DNA of 64,000 nt from an uncultured Planctomycetaceae bacterium (GTDB taxonomy: Bacteria; Planctomycetota; Planctomycetia; Planctomycetales; Planctomycetaceae). The DNA lies in assembly GCA_943787265.1 (NCBI GenBank), contig CALSLT010000025.1, positions 1-64,000 of the forward strand, read 5' to 3'. The notes beneath the pieces were generated by a model. That model was given only the letters and a program-made list of their open reading frames with translations. It did no database searches and was not told the origin of the DNA. Every line of letters starts with the position of its first letter. Positions within the stretch are counted from its first letter, which is position 1. Below, in pieces: positions 25,452-33,553 of this stretch. A program made the position numbers and the translations under genes.

Positions 25452-27374
25452 TTAATTGGACGGCGGCGGTGGTGGCGGCAGCTTCAGGGGAACCGCCTCG
25501 CTATCGCCAGACTTCGAATTCTGAAGCGGCTCATTGGTGTCTCTCGAGGCCTCTCGGACACTGACGCCAATGATGGTGATCCGCGGAGTTCTGCGTGGTG
25601 ATTCGGATTTCGGTGCTACTTGTGGGCCGACTGTTGCAGTCCTTGTTGGGGCGGTGCTCCTGACCGTTGATGGGCCGGACGGTGAGTTTTCCAGAGATTG
25701 GTTTTCGGTTTGAGTTTGAGCAATTGCTTGCGCCGGGAACGGGTTCAACAGGTCAAGTCTGACGTTGCCGTAGCGGATGCCGGACGGTGAAGCCGCGGTC
25801 CACCACGGTGCTGTTGCCTGTGTCGTTGATGCCGGCTTACTGATGGGGTCTCCAAGGACCACAACCAGTGGAGGCGTTCTAGTGGGGCCTGGCGGGAACT
25901 CAAAGACCAGCGTTGTTCCAGCGAGTTGTGGAGACGTTGGCCTCAGCGGGTTGCCACCGTCGACGACGCCACTGAATCTGATGACCGTTTCTCCCGAGAC
26001 GTGGGTTTCCAGGCTGCTGTGCCTGACTGCTCGAGCTGTCCCTGGAAATACGACCGCAACCTGAGCCAACTCTGACTGCCAGACCTGGTCGCAGGCGATA
26101 ATCAAGTCGTCGTCACCGAACGTCGGCTCGACTGCCACTCGAAGAGACGACCTGAGCCGCTGAATCGTGGCGGGTGGTACAGGGTGCGTTCGTGCGAGTT
26201 CCGCCGCAGCCTGCATCAGGCTGAGTATTGGAAGCGCTGCCAACGTGTCCTCGTCAGCCAGGGTTTGCGCCAGCTTCTCCGACTGATGCTGCCGGTAGTA
26301 CATTCCGACCAGTGCGACGGTGCTGCGAGTTGTCTCGAGGTCGACATCGATGTTCCGAAGAATCGCGTCTTCTGCATCTTTCAGTTCACCGTGCTTCTCA
26401 AGAACCTGTGCGGCCATCAAGTTTGCCTGCCAAACGTCAGGCGAATGGGCGAGTGCCTGTCGAGCAGACTTTTCGGCGTCTGGCTGATTGAGAAACGTCT
26501 GAATGACTGCGAGGTTAGCCAACGATGAAGCCATCATATCATCGCGGCGAAAGTGGCCGTGGCCCAGGTCGGCCAGGTTGTTGTACGTTTTGGACGACTC
26601 AGAAAAGTCACCAAGCCCCTGCTGAGTTCTTGCCAGGTAATACCAGTACGGAGGGTAGCACTCCATGAACGGCTCCATCCGCTTCAGAATGCGCAGACGC
26701 TTCTTCAGGTCTGGCTCCCGAATGGCTTCGGTCAGGTCGTCGAGATCGTTGCCCCGGACGAGCCAGCGGTCAGGGATATTCCGAGACTGTGTCAGTTTCC
26801 AGAAGGTGTCGAGAAACTTAGACGACTTGTCGACGACAGCATTGATGCGATTTTTTTCGACCTTCCATGTGTCGAACTCGCGAGTCCAATCCATGTCGCG
26901 ATAGTCGAGCCATGAATTGACTCCGGTGTAAACGGCTCGCTCGAAAGATAGCGTCGCCATTTGTGCGGCTACGGCCAGTGCTGTGCCGCCAAGTTTGCGA
27001 TGGAGAGTTTTCTTGAACTTGTCCTGCAGTACGCCGGTCTCTCGTTCGGCAATTTCTATTTGAGCAATTTCATCCAGCACGCCGGTGTAGAGTTTAATGA
27101 CGGCCTCGTCAGCAATGCCGTCCAGATTGAGGTTGTTGAGGATCTTCTCCTGCTCTTCGAGCATGACTCGCTGAGACGGGTTCTGCCGAATGCGATGAAA
27201 CGACGCGCGACAGTAGTTCAGCGCGACAGCCGTAGAGCGGTCACGGCTGTCAGTGTTCTTTGTGGTCTCGGCGGCGGCAGCAGGTTGTTCTGCTGATAGC
27301 ATCACGGCGCAAACCATCATCAACGAGAAGAGGTTGTGCGGAAGCGATGGCGTCAGGTTACGAGCGGACAACAT
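25452..27374 (-). CDS. Exported TPR-like protein with proline-rich C-terminus
   Basis: 640 residues from ATG at 27374; a signal peptide (about residues 1-34, ending QPAAAAET) shows export. The central part (about 200-400) is helical and TPR-like: YYLARTQQGLGDFSESSKTY, NLAVIQTFLNQPDAEKSARQ and ANLMAAQVLEKHGELKDAED show alternating small and large residues of such repeats. Residues about 430-530 look like a beta-domain, then a Ser/Thr/Pro-rich linker and a C-terminus PLKLPPPPPPSN. It probably acts as a periplasmic scaffold or docking protein. No enzyme motif is seen and the precise role is unknown. It lies downstream of S9 but beyond that gene's terminator, so it is likely a separate transcript. 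Confidence 0.7.
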   Translation of the reverse strand: MLSARNLTPSLPHNLFSLMMVCAVMLSAEQPAAAAETTKNTDSRDRSTAVALNYCRASFHRIRQNPSQRVMLEEQEKILNNLNLDGIADEAVIKLYTGVLDEIAQIEIAERETGVLQDKFKKTLHRKLGGTALAVAAQMATLSFERAVYTGVNSWLDYRDMDWTREFDTWKVEKNRINAVVDKSSKFLDTFWKLTQSRNIPDRWLVRGNDLDDLTEAIREPDLKKRLRILKRMEPFMECYPPYWYYLARTQQGLGDFSESSKTYNNLADLGHGHFRRDDMMASSLANLAVIQTFLNQPDAEKSARQALAHSPDVWQANLMAAQVLEKHGELKDAEDAILRNIDVDLETTRSTVALVGMYYRQHQSEKLAQTLADEDTLAALPILSLMQAAAELARTHPVPPATIQRLRSSLRVAVEPTFGDDDLIIACDQVWQSELAQVAVVFPGTARAVRHSSLETHVSGETVIRFSGVVDGGNPLRPTSPQLAGTTLVFEFPPGPTRTPPLVVVLGDPISKPASTTQATAPWWTAASPSGIRYGNVRLDLLNPFPAQAIAQTQTENQSLENSPSGPSTVRSTAPTRTATVGPQVAPKSESPRRTPRITIIGVSVREASRDTNEPLQNSKSGDSEAVPLKLPPPPPPSN

Positions 27375-27693
27375 TGGCCACTCCCTTTCGAGAATCAGAC
27401 ACGACTGCAGATCGCCGCGAGGCTTGAGTGGAAGGTACTCGTAGCCAAGCTGTGGCGCGTTCACTTAATGCGACTACTGAGTCTAAGTTGAGAGCTGGTC
27501 GCCTGGACCGAATTCACGCATTGTTTTGCCAAACGAGTAAATCATTGGTCCTGCGGCGCGGAACAGGAAAAGTTTGACGCCGCGATCAGACTCCAGCCGA
27601 CTGGCATTACCGGAATCGCTTACCTGACTGGTCGCATTCAGGGTGATGCATCGAGACGCGCGACGTGCTGGGCATTCGTCGCAAGCAAAAGAA

Positions 27694-27727
27694 AAACCCC
27701 GGCGGTCACGAATGACCGTCGGGGTTT
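27694..27727 (-). terminator. Rho-independent terminator after rpsI
   Basis: On the minus strand AAACCCCGACGGTCA pairs with TGACCGCCGGGGTTT around a 4-base loop (TTCG) and is followed by TTC. It lies 27 bases after the S9 stop codon and should end the rplM-rpsI transcript. Confidence 0.88.
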
Positions 27728-27753
27728 GTTTAACTTCTGATTGTCGTCGCGAT

Positions 27754-28434
27754 TTAGCGTTTCGAGAACTGAGTTCCTCGACGAGCTTTGCGGCGACCGT
27801 ACTTCTTACGCTCAACCATTCGGTCGTCACGAGTCAGGAATCCACCAGATGCCAGAACGTGGTGGAACGCTGGATCTTTAACCTGCAGGGCACGAGCGAC
27901 GCCGAGAATGACGGCTCCGGTCTGTCCTGTTGTGCCGCCACCGTTGACTCGAACCCAGACGTCGACTTTGTCTCGCATCTCAGTCAGGATGAGGGCTTCC
28001 TGTACCATTTTGCGATCACGTTCGACGCAGAAGAACTCTTCAAATGGCTTGCCGTTGACAACGAATTCGCCATTACCATCTTTGATTCGTACACGAGCGA
28101 CAGACGTCTTTCGACGACCGGTTCCCATAGCGACACCGAACTTGTCGATCTTGCCGCGGACAATCAGTGGAGCAACCAGCTCTTCCGCTTCAGCGGGAGC
28201 ACCATCACCCAGCGTCAATTCAGGAAGATCACTGCCGGCTTCGTCGCTGGCAGCAGCTTCAGGGGCGTCACCGGCTTCTGCGGCAGGTTCTTCGGTTGCA
28301 GCGGCTGGCTCATCGCCAGGTGCTTCCGGAGTTGCTGCCTGCAACTCTTCTTCCGGTGTCAGATTTTCTTCGACGGGAGCCGCTTCAGCTGCTTCCGGGG
28401 TGACGTCTTCTGGAGATGGGGTGTCCGTGCTCAT
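27754..28434 (-). CDS. rpsI: 30S ribosomal protein S9 with acidic N-terminal extension
   Basis: 226 residues from ATG at 28434. The last 130 residues are a normal S9 core: GTGRRKTSVARVRIKDGNG, VNGGGTTGQTGAVILGVARA and the conserved C-terminus KKYGRRKARRGTQFSKR, whose basic tail reaches the ribosomal P site. The first ~95 residues are an added low-complexity segment rich in Glu, Ala, Pro and Thr (for example TPEAAEAAPVEENLTPEEEL), not part of the usual S9 fold and probably disordered. It follows rplM by 132 bases in the standard L13-S9 order. Confidence 0.97.
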   Translation of the reverse strand: MSTDTPSPEDVTPEAAEAAPVEENLTPEEELQAATPEAPGDEPAAATEEPAAEAGDAPEAAASDEAGSDLPELTLGDGAPAEAEELVAPLIVRGKIDKFGVAMGTGRRKTSVARVRIKDGNGEFVVNGKPFEEFFCVERDRKMVQEALILTEMRDKVDVWVRVNGGGTTGQTGAVILGVARALQVKDPAFHHVLASGGFLTRDDRMVERKKYGRRKARRGTQFSKR

Positions 28435-28566
28435 CAATGATTCCTGCTCATCAAATTGTCGCCGTTTGATTGTTCGGCTTGATGTCGCTGTTGATTTGTG
28501 GGTCAGTCGGCCAGACAACAGCCGCTGCGATATTCAATTAATCAGCCTCGAGCGGCTGAAGCTACC

Positions 28567-29037
28567 TTAGGACTTTGGCAGCAGGTGTTCCGGGAACGGC
28601 TGCGGGTTCTGGGCCTGATGCTCGTGCTCAGTGCCGCAAACCAGTCGAAGCTTCTTAATCATGTGACGGCCGAGTTTGCTTTTCGGCAGCATTCGGCGAA
28701 CAGCTTCGTGGAGAATCTTTTCCGGCTTGGATTCCAGCAGCTTGGCTGCTGTTGTGACTTTACGGCCGCTCGGATATCCCGAGTACGTTTCGTAAGTCCG
28801 AAATTCCATCTTCGACGTGTAATATGGGTGCGTTGGGTGCCGGCCTTCAGCTCCTGAGAACCGAATTTTATCGGCGTTCAGAACGATGACGACGTCCCCG
28901 CAGTCGACGTGTGGTGTGTAGTTAGCCTTGTGCTTTCCCATCAGCACTGTCGCGATTTGTGTCGCGATTCGACCAACAATCAGTCCGTCGGCGTCAAGAA
29001 CGAGCCAGTCAGGGCTTGTGTCTTCCTTCTTCGCCAT
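28567..29037 (-). CDS. rplM: 50S ribosomal protein L13
   Basis: 156 residues from ATG at 29037 (MAKKEDTSPDWLVLDADG); an upstream in-frame ATG at 29064 is less likely since the family starts near this MAKK. Family motifs: VGRIATQIATVLMGKHK, CGDVVIVLNADKIRFSG, YYTSKMEFRTYETYSGYPSG and AVRRMLPKSKLGRHMIKKL. It binds 23S rRNA early in large-subunit assembly. The C-terminus is slightly longer than in E. coli (HQAQNPQPFPEHLLPKS). It is the first gene of the rplM-rpsI operon. Confidence 0.97.
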   Translation of the reverse strand: MAKKEDTSPDWLVLDADGLIVGRIATQIATVLMGKHKANYTPHVDCGDVVIVLNADKIRFSGAEGRHPTHPYYTSKMEFRTYETYSGYPSGRKVTTAAKLLESKPEKILHEAVRRMLPKSKLGRHMIKKLRLVCGTEHEHQAQNPQPFPEHLLPKS

Positions 29038-29429
29038 CGAAGTTTTCTGGGTAATGAGCGGCACGTTTCTCTACCTTAATCAGACGCAAATGTATCGTTC
29101 AGAAATGCTACGAAGAATCGTCGTAGCCTGTTTAGCAGCAATGTGTTACGCAGATTCTTCGCAGAATCGGCTGCGAAGGAACGCGAAAGAGTAGCGAGAT
29201 CCCACTGGCGATTCAACTTGCGCAGCCGGTGGGTGTTGATTTTGGGGCAACGAAAATCTCGATCGTCGCCGTCCGCCGAAATCGAGTGCCCATGAACAAT
29301 CCGCGAGTCGGCCGATCAGCATAGCGAGATGGTCTCTGATCGGGATTCCAGACCCATCCGCTGCAACTTTCTACGAATCGAACCACAAATCGTGTCGTTC
29401 AGTCGTCCGATGCGGCCGGCACGGCAAAT
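29038..29429. other. Leader/promoter region of rplM-rpsI
   Basis: 392 bases between the FHA-ECF sigma gene and rplM. It contains small hairpins: CTACGA/TCGTAG at 29108-29126 and TTCGCAG/CTGCGAA at about 29158-29177. These could belong to the leader of the ribosomal transcript or to the terminator of the sigma gene. No leader family is recognised. Confidence 0.4.
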
Positions 29430-30431
29430 TCATTCGCCGCCAAGAATCTTCTGCCAGAGTTCTCGAATCTGCTTGAGCCGTCGCTCAACTGTTCGAGTGT
29501 TAATGTCCAGCTTGTCGGCGATTTCCTGGTGGGTGAACCCTTCAATTTTCAGGGCTGCGATTCGCTGCGCTGTCTCGTCAGGCAATGAGGCCAGCAGTTG
29601 TTGCGTCTGGTCAGCCATGACGGTGGCGATGTCAGGCTGCACTTTTTCCGACTCCAACTGGTCAAAACCGCCAAGGACGCTGCCCTCGTTTTCGCGAGAC
29701 ATGACCGCGGAATCGCCTCGCACGTCTCCGCCGCCGCGTTTCTGGCGGTGATCCTTCTCGATTACCGCCGCTGCTTTGCGAGTCGTGATGACCACCAGAA
29801 GTCTCCACAACTGGTCCCGATGGTCGAGTTCCGGGAATCGCCCAGCGGTCATTCCTGCCAACAGGCTCTTGAAAGCGATGACGGCGACATCTTCTTCGTC
29901 CTGCACACGTCGTGACGAATCTTTCAGACTACGCCGAGCGACCTCGACGATCTGTTCCGAGTATCGATTCCACAGTTCCTGAGCGGCCGCTTCGTCACCG
30001 GTACGAACTCTTTGGATGATGCCCGTGACATCGCTGGCTTCGCGAGCCGCAGACGGGTCTTCATCGAGGACGTGCGAATCGGCATTCTGACGAGCACCCG
30101 GTTCTCGCAGCATGAACTGAAGAATCGGGCCTCGTTTGCCAAGTCGGACCACCGAGCCGCGTTCGATGATCAGCGTGTCCACCTTCTCGCCGTTGGCGTA
30201 AGTGCCGTTGACGCCGAGGTTGTAGTACTCCCAGCACTCGCCATCGTGAAGCAGCACGGCGTGGCAGCGGGAAATCTTTCCGCCCTGATTTTTAAGGGCG
30301 ATATCGGATTCCGACGACCGGCCGATCGACACGGTGTCTGGCGGGCGGAATTCCTGCTGAAAAAGCACGTCTCCCTCATTGGAGACCGCCGTGACTTTCA
30401 GCCGCTGCATTGACGAAGCCGTACCTGGCAT
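29430..30431 (-). CDS. FHA domain fused to ECF-type sigma factor
   Basis: 333 residues. An N-terminal FHA domain (about residues 30-110: PDTVSIGRSSESDIALKNQG, ISRCHAVLLHDGECWEYYNL and the GVNGTYANGEKV loop) has the Gly-Arg and Ser-x-x-His positions that bind phosphothreonine. A sigma factor follows: region 2 at about 135-215 (EELWNRYSEQIVEVARRSLK-like helix, DQLWRLLVVITTRKAAAVIE) and region 4 with helix-turn-helix GFTHQEIADKLDINTRTVER near 300-320. This layout is typical of planctomycete ECF factors. A kinase could control it by creating a phosphothreonine docking site; no partner kinase lies directly beside it. Confidence 0.9.
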   Translation of the reverse strand: MPGTASSMQRLKVTAVSNEGDVLFQQEFRPPDTVSIGRSSESDIALKNQGGKISRCHAVLLHDGECWEYYNLGVNGTYANGEKVDTLIIERGSVVRLGKRGPILQFMLREPGARQNADSHVLDEDPSAAREASDVTGIIQRVRTGDEAAAQELWNRYSEQIVEVARRSLKDSSRRVQDEEDVAVIAFKSLLAGMTAGRFPELDHRDQLWRLLVVITTRKAAAVIEKDHRQKRGGGDVRGDSAVMSRENEGSVLGGFDQLESEKVQPDIATVMADQTQQLLASLPDETAQRIAALKIEGFTHQEIADKLDINTRTVERRLKQIRELWQKILGGE

Positions 30432-30851
30432 TCGGGCCGTCCCGTTATGAACCTGGAAGTTCTGGTGCGATCGTGGTTTTGGGGAGTCAGTTTCGTGTGG
30501 AGTCTTCAGAGCTAATCAGTTCAGCGTCTTCGAAACCGTGTTGGTTTCTGCCGAGAAACGTCGGGAAGAATCCACAGGAACGCGACAACGGCCCGATTGT
30601 CGCGCGGCGAAACAGCGTCTCTCCGTCATCGTTTGAACGGTTTTGCGACTGTTTAGTCGCTGCGGGAGTCATCGGTTGGCAGCAGTATGTTCACTAGGTC
30701 TGGGCGTTTGCCAGCATTTGCTTAATATGCACATCGGGAAACCGCTGGCCGGACGCGTCTCGGAACACATGTCGGGAACGTGTTATTAATGATCGAACGC
30801 TCAATGAGGCACGTCATGCGGATGCTGAAACCTTTGTCTGGGAGTTCGGTT
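30432..30851. other. Divergent intergenic region
   Basis: 420 bases between the FHA-sigma gene (minus) and the gamma-glutamyltransferase gene (plus). No protein-like frame or repeat is seen; promoters for both sides are expected. Confidence 0.4.
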
Positions 30852-32585
30852 ATGAGAGTTACGGCGACCACGCTATTGGTGACGGTTGTTTCCGCCAGCA
30901 TTCTGGCCGATCAGCAGTCGATGCTGGCCGCGGAGCCTGAGTCGGCGACGCCCTCATGGCAACACGCCGCCGTTGCAGCCGATCATCCGCTGGCGAGCGA
31001 GGCCGGTGTCGAGATGCTCCGTCAGGGAGGGAATGTCGTTGATGCTGCCGTCGCTGTTGGGTTCTCACTGTCCGTGTTGCGGCCGGGAAGCTGCGGCATG
31101 GGAGGCGGCGGGTTCATGGTCATCTGGGATGCTCAGAAGCAACAGTCGACCGCACTGGACTTTCGAGAACGAGCTCCGCTGGCTGCGACGCGCGACATGT
31201 ACGCCGCAGGCGGTAGCGAGGCCAGTCGTCGGGGGGCTCTTGCTGTCGCTGTGCCGGGGCATGTTCGAGGTTTGTGTCACGCTTTAAAAAGATACGGCAC
31301 GCTGCCGTTAAGTACGGTCCTGCAGCCAGCGATTCGCTTTGCGAAAGATGGCGTGCCACTGGACGCTCACGAGTTGTCGGCGCGCCGCAGCAAGATTCGA
31401 TCGGTACGAGAACACAGCAAAGATTTCTCTGGGCTCTGGAGCGAGTACCTCGGCAGCGGCGAACTACCAGACGCTGGTGGCGCCGGATCGCCGCGACTCT
31501 GGCATTCGCCGCAGTTGGCAGCGCTGGAGTTGTTGGCTCGCGACGGAGTTGACGGCTTTTATGAAGGGCCGATTGCGGAGAGCATTGTTTCGCACCTCAA
31601 AACCCGTGGCGGCGTTCTTACTCTGGAAGACTTCCGGCGAATGGATGTCGTGGAGCGTCGCCCGCTGGCTGGCGAGTTTGACGGTATGAAGATCGTGGCG
31701 ATGCCGCCTCCGTCTAGCGGCGGCGTGGCCATCATCGAAAGCCTCAACATCCTGACGTGGCTTGAAAAGAACAAACTGAAGGGGCGACTGGAAAGTCTTG
31801 GGCACAACTCGCCGAAGTACCTTCACGTGCTCACTGAGTCGCTTAAGCATGCTTTCGCCGATCGAGCCACTTGGCTCGGCGATCCCGACTTCGCCGACAT
31901 TCCCGTCTCGCGTCTGACGAGCCCTGCGTACGCTGCCAAACTCGGCGAACGGGTCAGTCTTGATCAGACAAAACCACTGAAAGCCTACGGTCGATACCTG
32001 CCGATTAACGATGGCGGTACATCGCATTTTTCTATCATCGATGCCGAGGGCAACGCCGTCGCCTGTACAGAAACCATCAACACAGGCTTTGGTAGCTTCG
32101 AGGTTGATCCAAAGTTCGGCATCGTTCTGAACAACGAAATGGACGACTTTGCCGCAAGGCCAGGCAAGCCTAACGCCTATGGGTTAATTCAGTCTGAAGC
32201 CAGCGCGGTCGGGCCTCGTCGAAAGCCGCTGTCGAGTATGTCACCGACGATCCTGGTGAAAGATGGCAAAGCGGTCTTTGTCGCCGGTGCGTCAGGTGGG
32301 CCGAGAATCATTAGCTCGACTCTGCAGGTGTTGCTCAACATGACTCGCTTTGGAATGTCACCGACGGAAGCTCTCAGCAAGCCCCGCATTCATCATCAAT
32401 GGCTGCCCGAAACGCTGCTGCTGGAATCACCGCTCGATGCAATCGTCGCCGGAAAGTTGCAAAGCTTCGGACATCAAACGGCGAAGAGAGATAAGCAGGC
32501 CGTTTCTCAAGCAGCTCGACGAACAGCCGCGGGCCTGGAAGCCGCCAGCGACACTCGCAAACACGGCCGCGCTGCCGGTTTCTGA
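30852..32585 (+). CDS. ggt: Gamma-glutamyltransferase
   Basis: 577 residues from ATG at 30852, chosen because GGGAG lies seven bases upstream and the product then begins with a signal peptide MRVTATTLLVTVVSASILAD; the frame is open to 30780. Family motifs include ASEAGVEMLRQGGNVVDAAV, RPGSCGMGGGGFMVIWD and, at the autoprocessing site, NDGGTSHFSIID, where the Thr becomes the catalytic N-terminus of the small subunit (about residue 395). The oxyanion/substrate segment KPLSSMSPTIL is present. The enzyme would cleave gamma-glutamyl bonds such as those of glutathione in the periplasm. The last 50 residues after LLESPLDAIVAGKLQSFGH deviate from the family and end in a basic tail; the true end of homology may be earlier. 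Confidence 0.93.
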   Translation: MRVTATTLLVTVVSASILADQQSMLAAEPESATPSWQHAAVAADHPLASEAGVEMLRQGGNVVDAAVAVGFSLSVLRPGSCGMGGGGFMVIWDAQKQQSTALDFRERAPLAATRDMYAAGGSEASRRGALAVAVPGHVRGLCHALKRYGTLPLSTVLQPAIRFAKDGVPLDAHELSARRSKIRSVREHSKDFSGLWSEYLGSGELPDAGGAGSPRLWHSPQLAALELLARDGVDGFYEGPIAESIVSHLKTRGGVLTLEDFRRMDVVERRPLAGEFDGMKIVAMPPPSSGGVAIIESLNILTWLEKNKLKGRLESLGHNSPKYLHVLTESLKHAFADRATWLGDPDFADIPVSRLTSPAYAAKLGERVSLDQTKPLKAYGRYLPINDGGTSHFSIIDAEGNAVACTETINTGFGSFEVDPKFGIVLNNEMDDFAARPGKPNAYGLIQSEASAVGPRRKPLSSMSPTILVKDGKAVFVAGASGGPRIISSTLQVLLNMTRFGMSPTEALSKPRIHHQWLPETLLLESPLDAIVAGKLQSFGHQTAKRDKQAVSQAARRTAAGLEAASDTRKHGRAAGF

Positions 32586-32725
32586 TTGGCCCCGTTCCGC
32601 ACCGGCGGATGCAATGACGGCAAATGTTTGGCCACATAGGTCACGGAGTTGTTCTGATCAAAAAACTCTGAGGCCTCTGTGCTCTCTGTGGCTAAGTTCT
32701 TTCCGATCGAACGCCGAAGCATTCA

Positions 32726-33106
32726 TTAAATGGCTGCGGCCATTTGGTTGTTCAGCTCGACCCAGGATTCGCGGTAGCCTTCGAGTAGTTCGATGGCTTG
32801 CTCGGCGGACTTCCGATCCTGCTGCATGTCGGCCATGAAAAGGTACTTTTGCACGTGCAGAAAGTAGTCCTTCACGTTGGCAGCCAGGCTGGCGTCCTGG
32901 TCGTCGCGGATACCGCTCAGGACTTCGGCGCAGTATTCGCGAGCTCGCGCGGTTTCTGAGTGGGACGTCTCGAAATCTTCGGCGTCGATCGCTCTCAGGG
33001 CGTTTCGACTGTGTTTGAGCATTTCGTCGATCACCATCAGATGAAGTCGGTACGGACTCGCCGTCATTACTTTGGTACGAAGGTACTCGTCTCCGGCTCC
33101 GTTCAT
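32726..33106 (-). CDS. fliS: Flagellar export chaperone FliS
   Basis: 126 residues from ATG at 33106, with GGGAGA seven bases upstream; the frame is open further but the extra residues have no site. NGAGDEYLRTKVMTASPYRL is the FliS N-terminus, with the conserved YLRTKV-to-SPYRLHLMVIDEML helix that wraps the flagellin C-terminus. The rest is an all-helical bundle ending LEGYRESWVELNNQMAAAI. FliS keeps flagellin soluble before export. No other flagellar gene is in the window, so it is either isolated or at the edge of a distant group. Confidence 0.9.
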   Translation of the reverse strand: MNGAGDEYLRTKVMTASPYRLHLMVIDEMLKHSRNALRAIDAEDFETSHSETARAREYCAEVLSGIRDDQDASLAANVKDYFLHVQKYLFMADMQQDRKSAEQAIELLEGYRESWVELNNQMAAAI

Positions 33107-33553
33107 CGAGATTCTCCCATAGTTGACGCGAGCGTCCGGCAATCAGCATTGAACAGCCCGTTCGGGGCGGCGGCTCCGAAACAGGCAGGACTTCTCTTGT
33201 TTCGTCGGCTCCGCCAGGCCGACCGACCGAAATTAATCGCTACGAAAACCGAGGAGCAGGTTTTCTACGCGTTCGCCTGTACTGACAATTAGGGTCTGGC
33301 AAAATGGGTAGTCCATTTATTGGGCATCGCCGGCGTCATCGAGTGGTCTGCCCCTTCAGGGTGCCGGCCGCGAGTGATGGTTGCCGGCAGGTCAATAACT
33401 GTCCACAATCCATAATTCCCGTGGGAATTCCTACTTTGTGTCGTGCATTCGGCGAAATTTCGCCGCGTCGTCAGACGCAGCTGGAATCCACGATCGTAGA
33501 ATCAACCAACCGCTGAGGCGGTTTGACGACTCAGCGGACAAGGCTTTCGAGAA
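33107..33553. other. Intergenic region with inverted repeat before the 1333-residue gene
   Basis: 447 bases between divergent genes. An exact 8-base inverted repeat CCGCTGAG/CTCAGCGG (33510-33517 and 33530-33537) ends 16 bases before the start codon at 33554 and could fold in the mRNA leader or serve as an operator. Nothing else is recognised. Confidence 0.45.

Noticed and set aside
27788..28570. Plus-strand frame of 260 codons over rpsI
   Set aside because: It is the antisense of the S9 gene, whose conserved core fixes the minus strand as coding.
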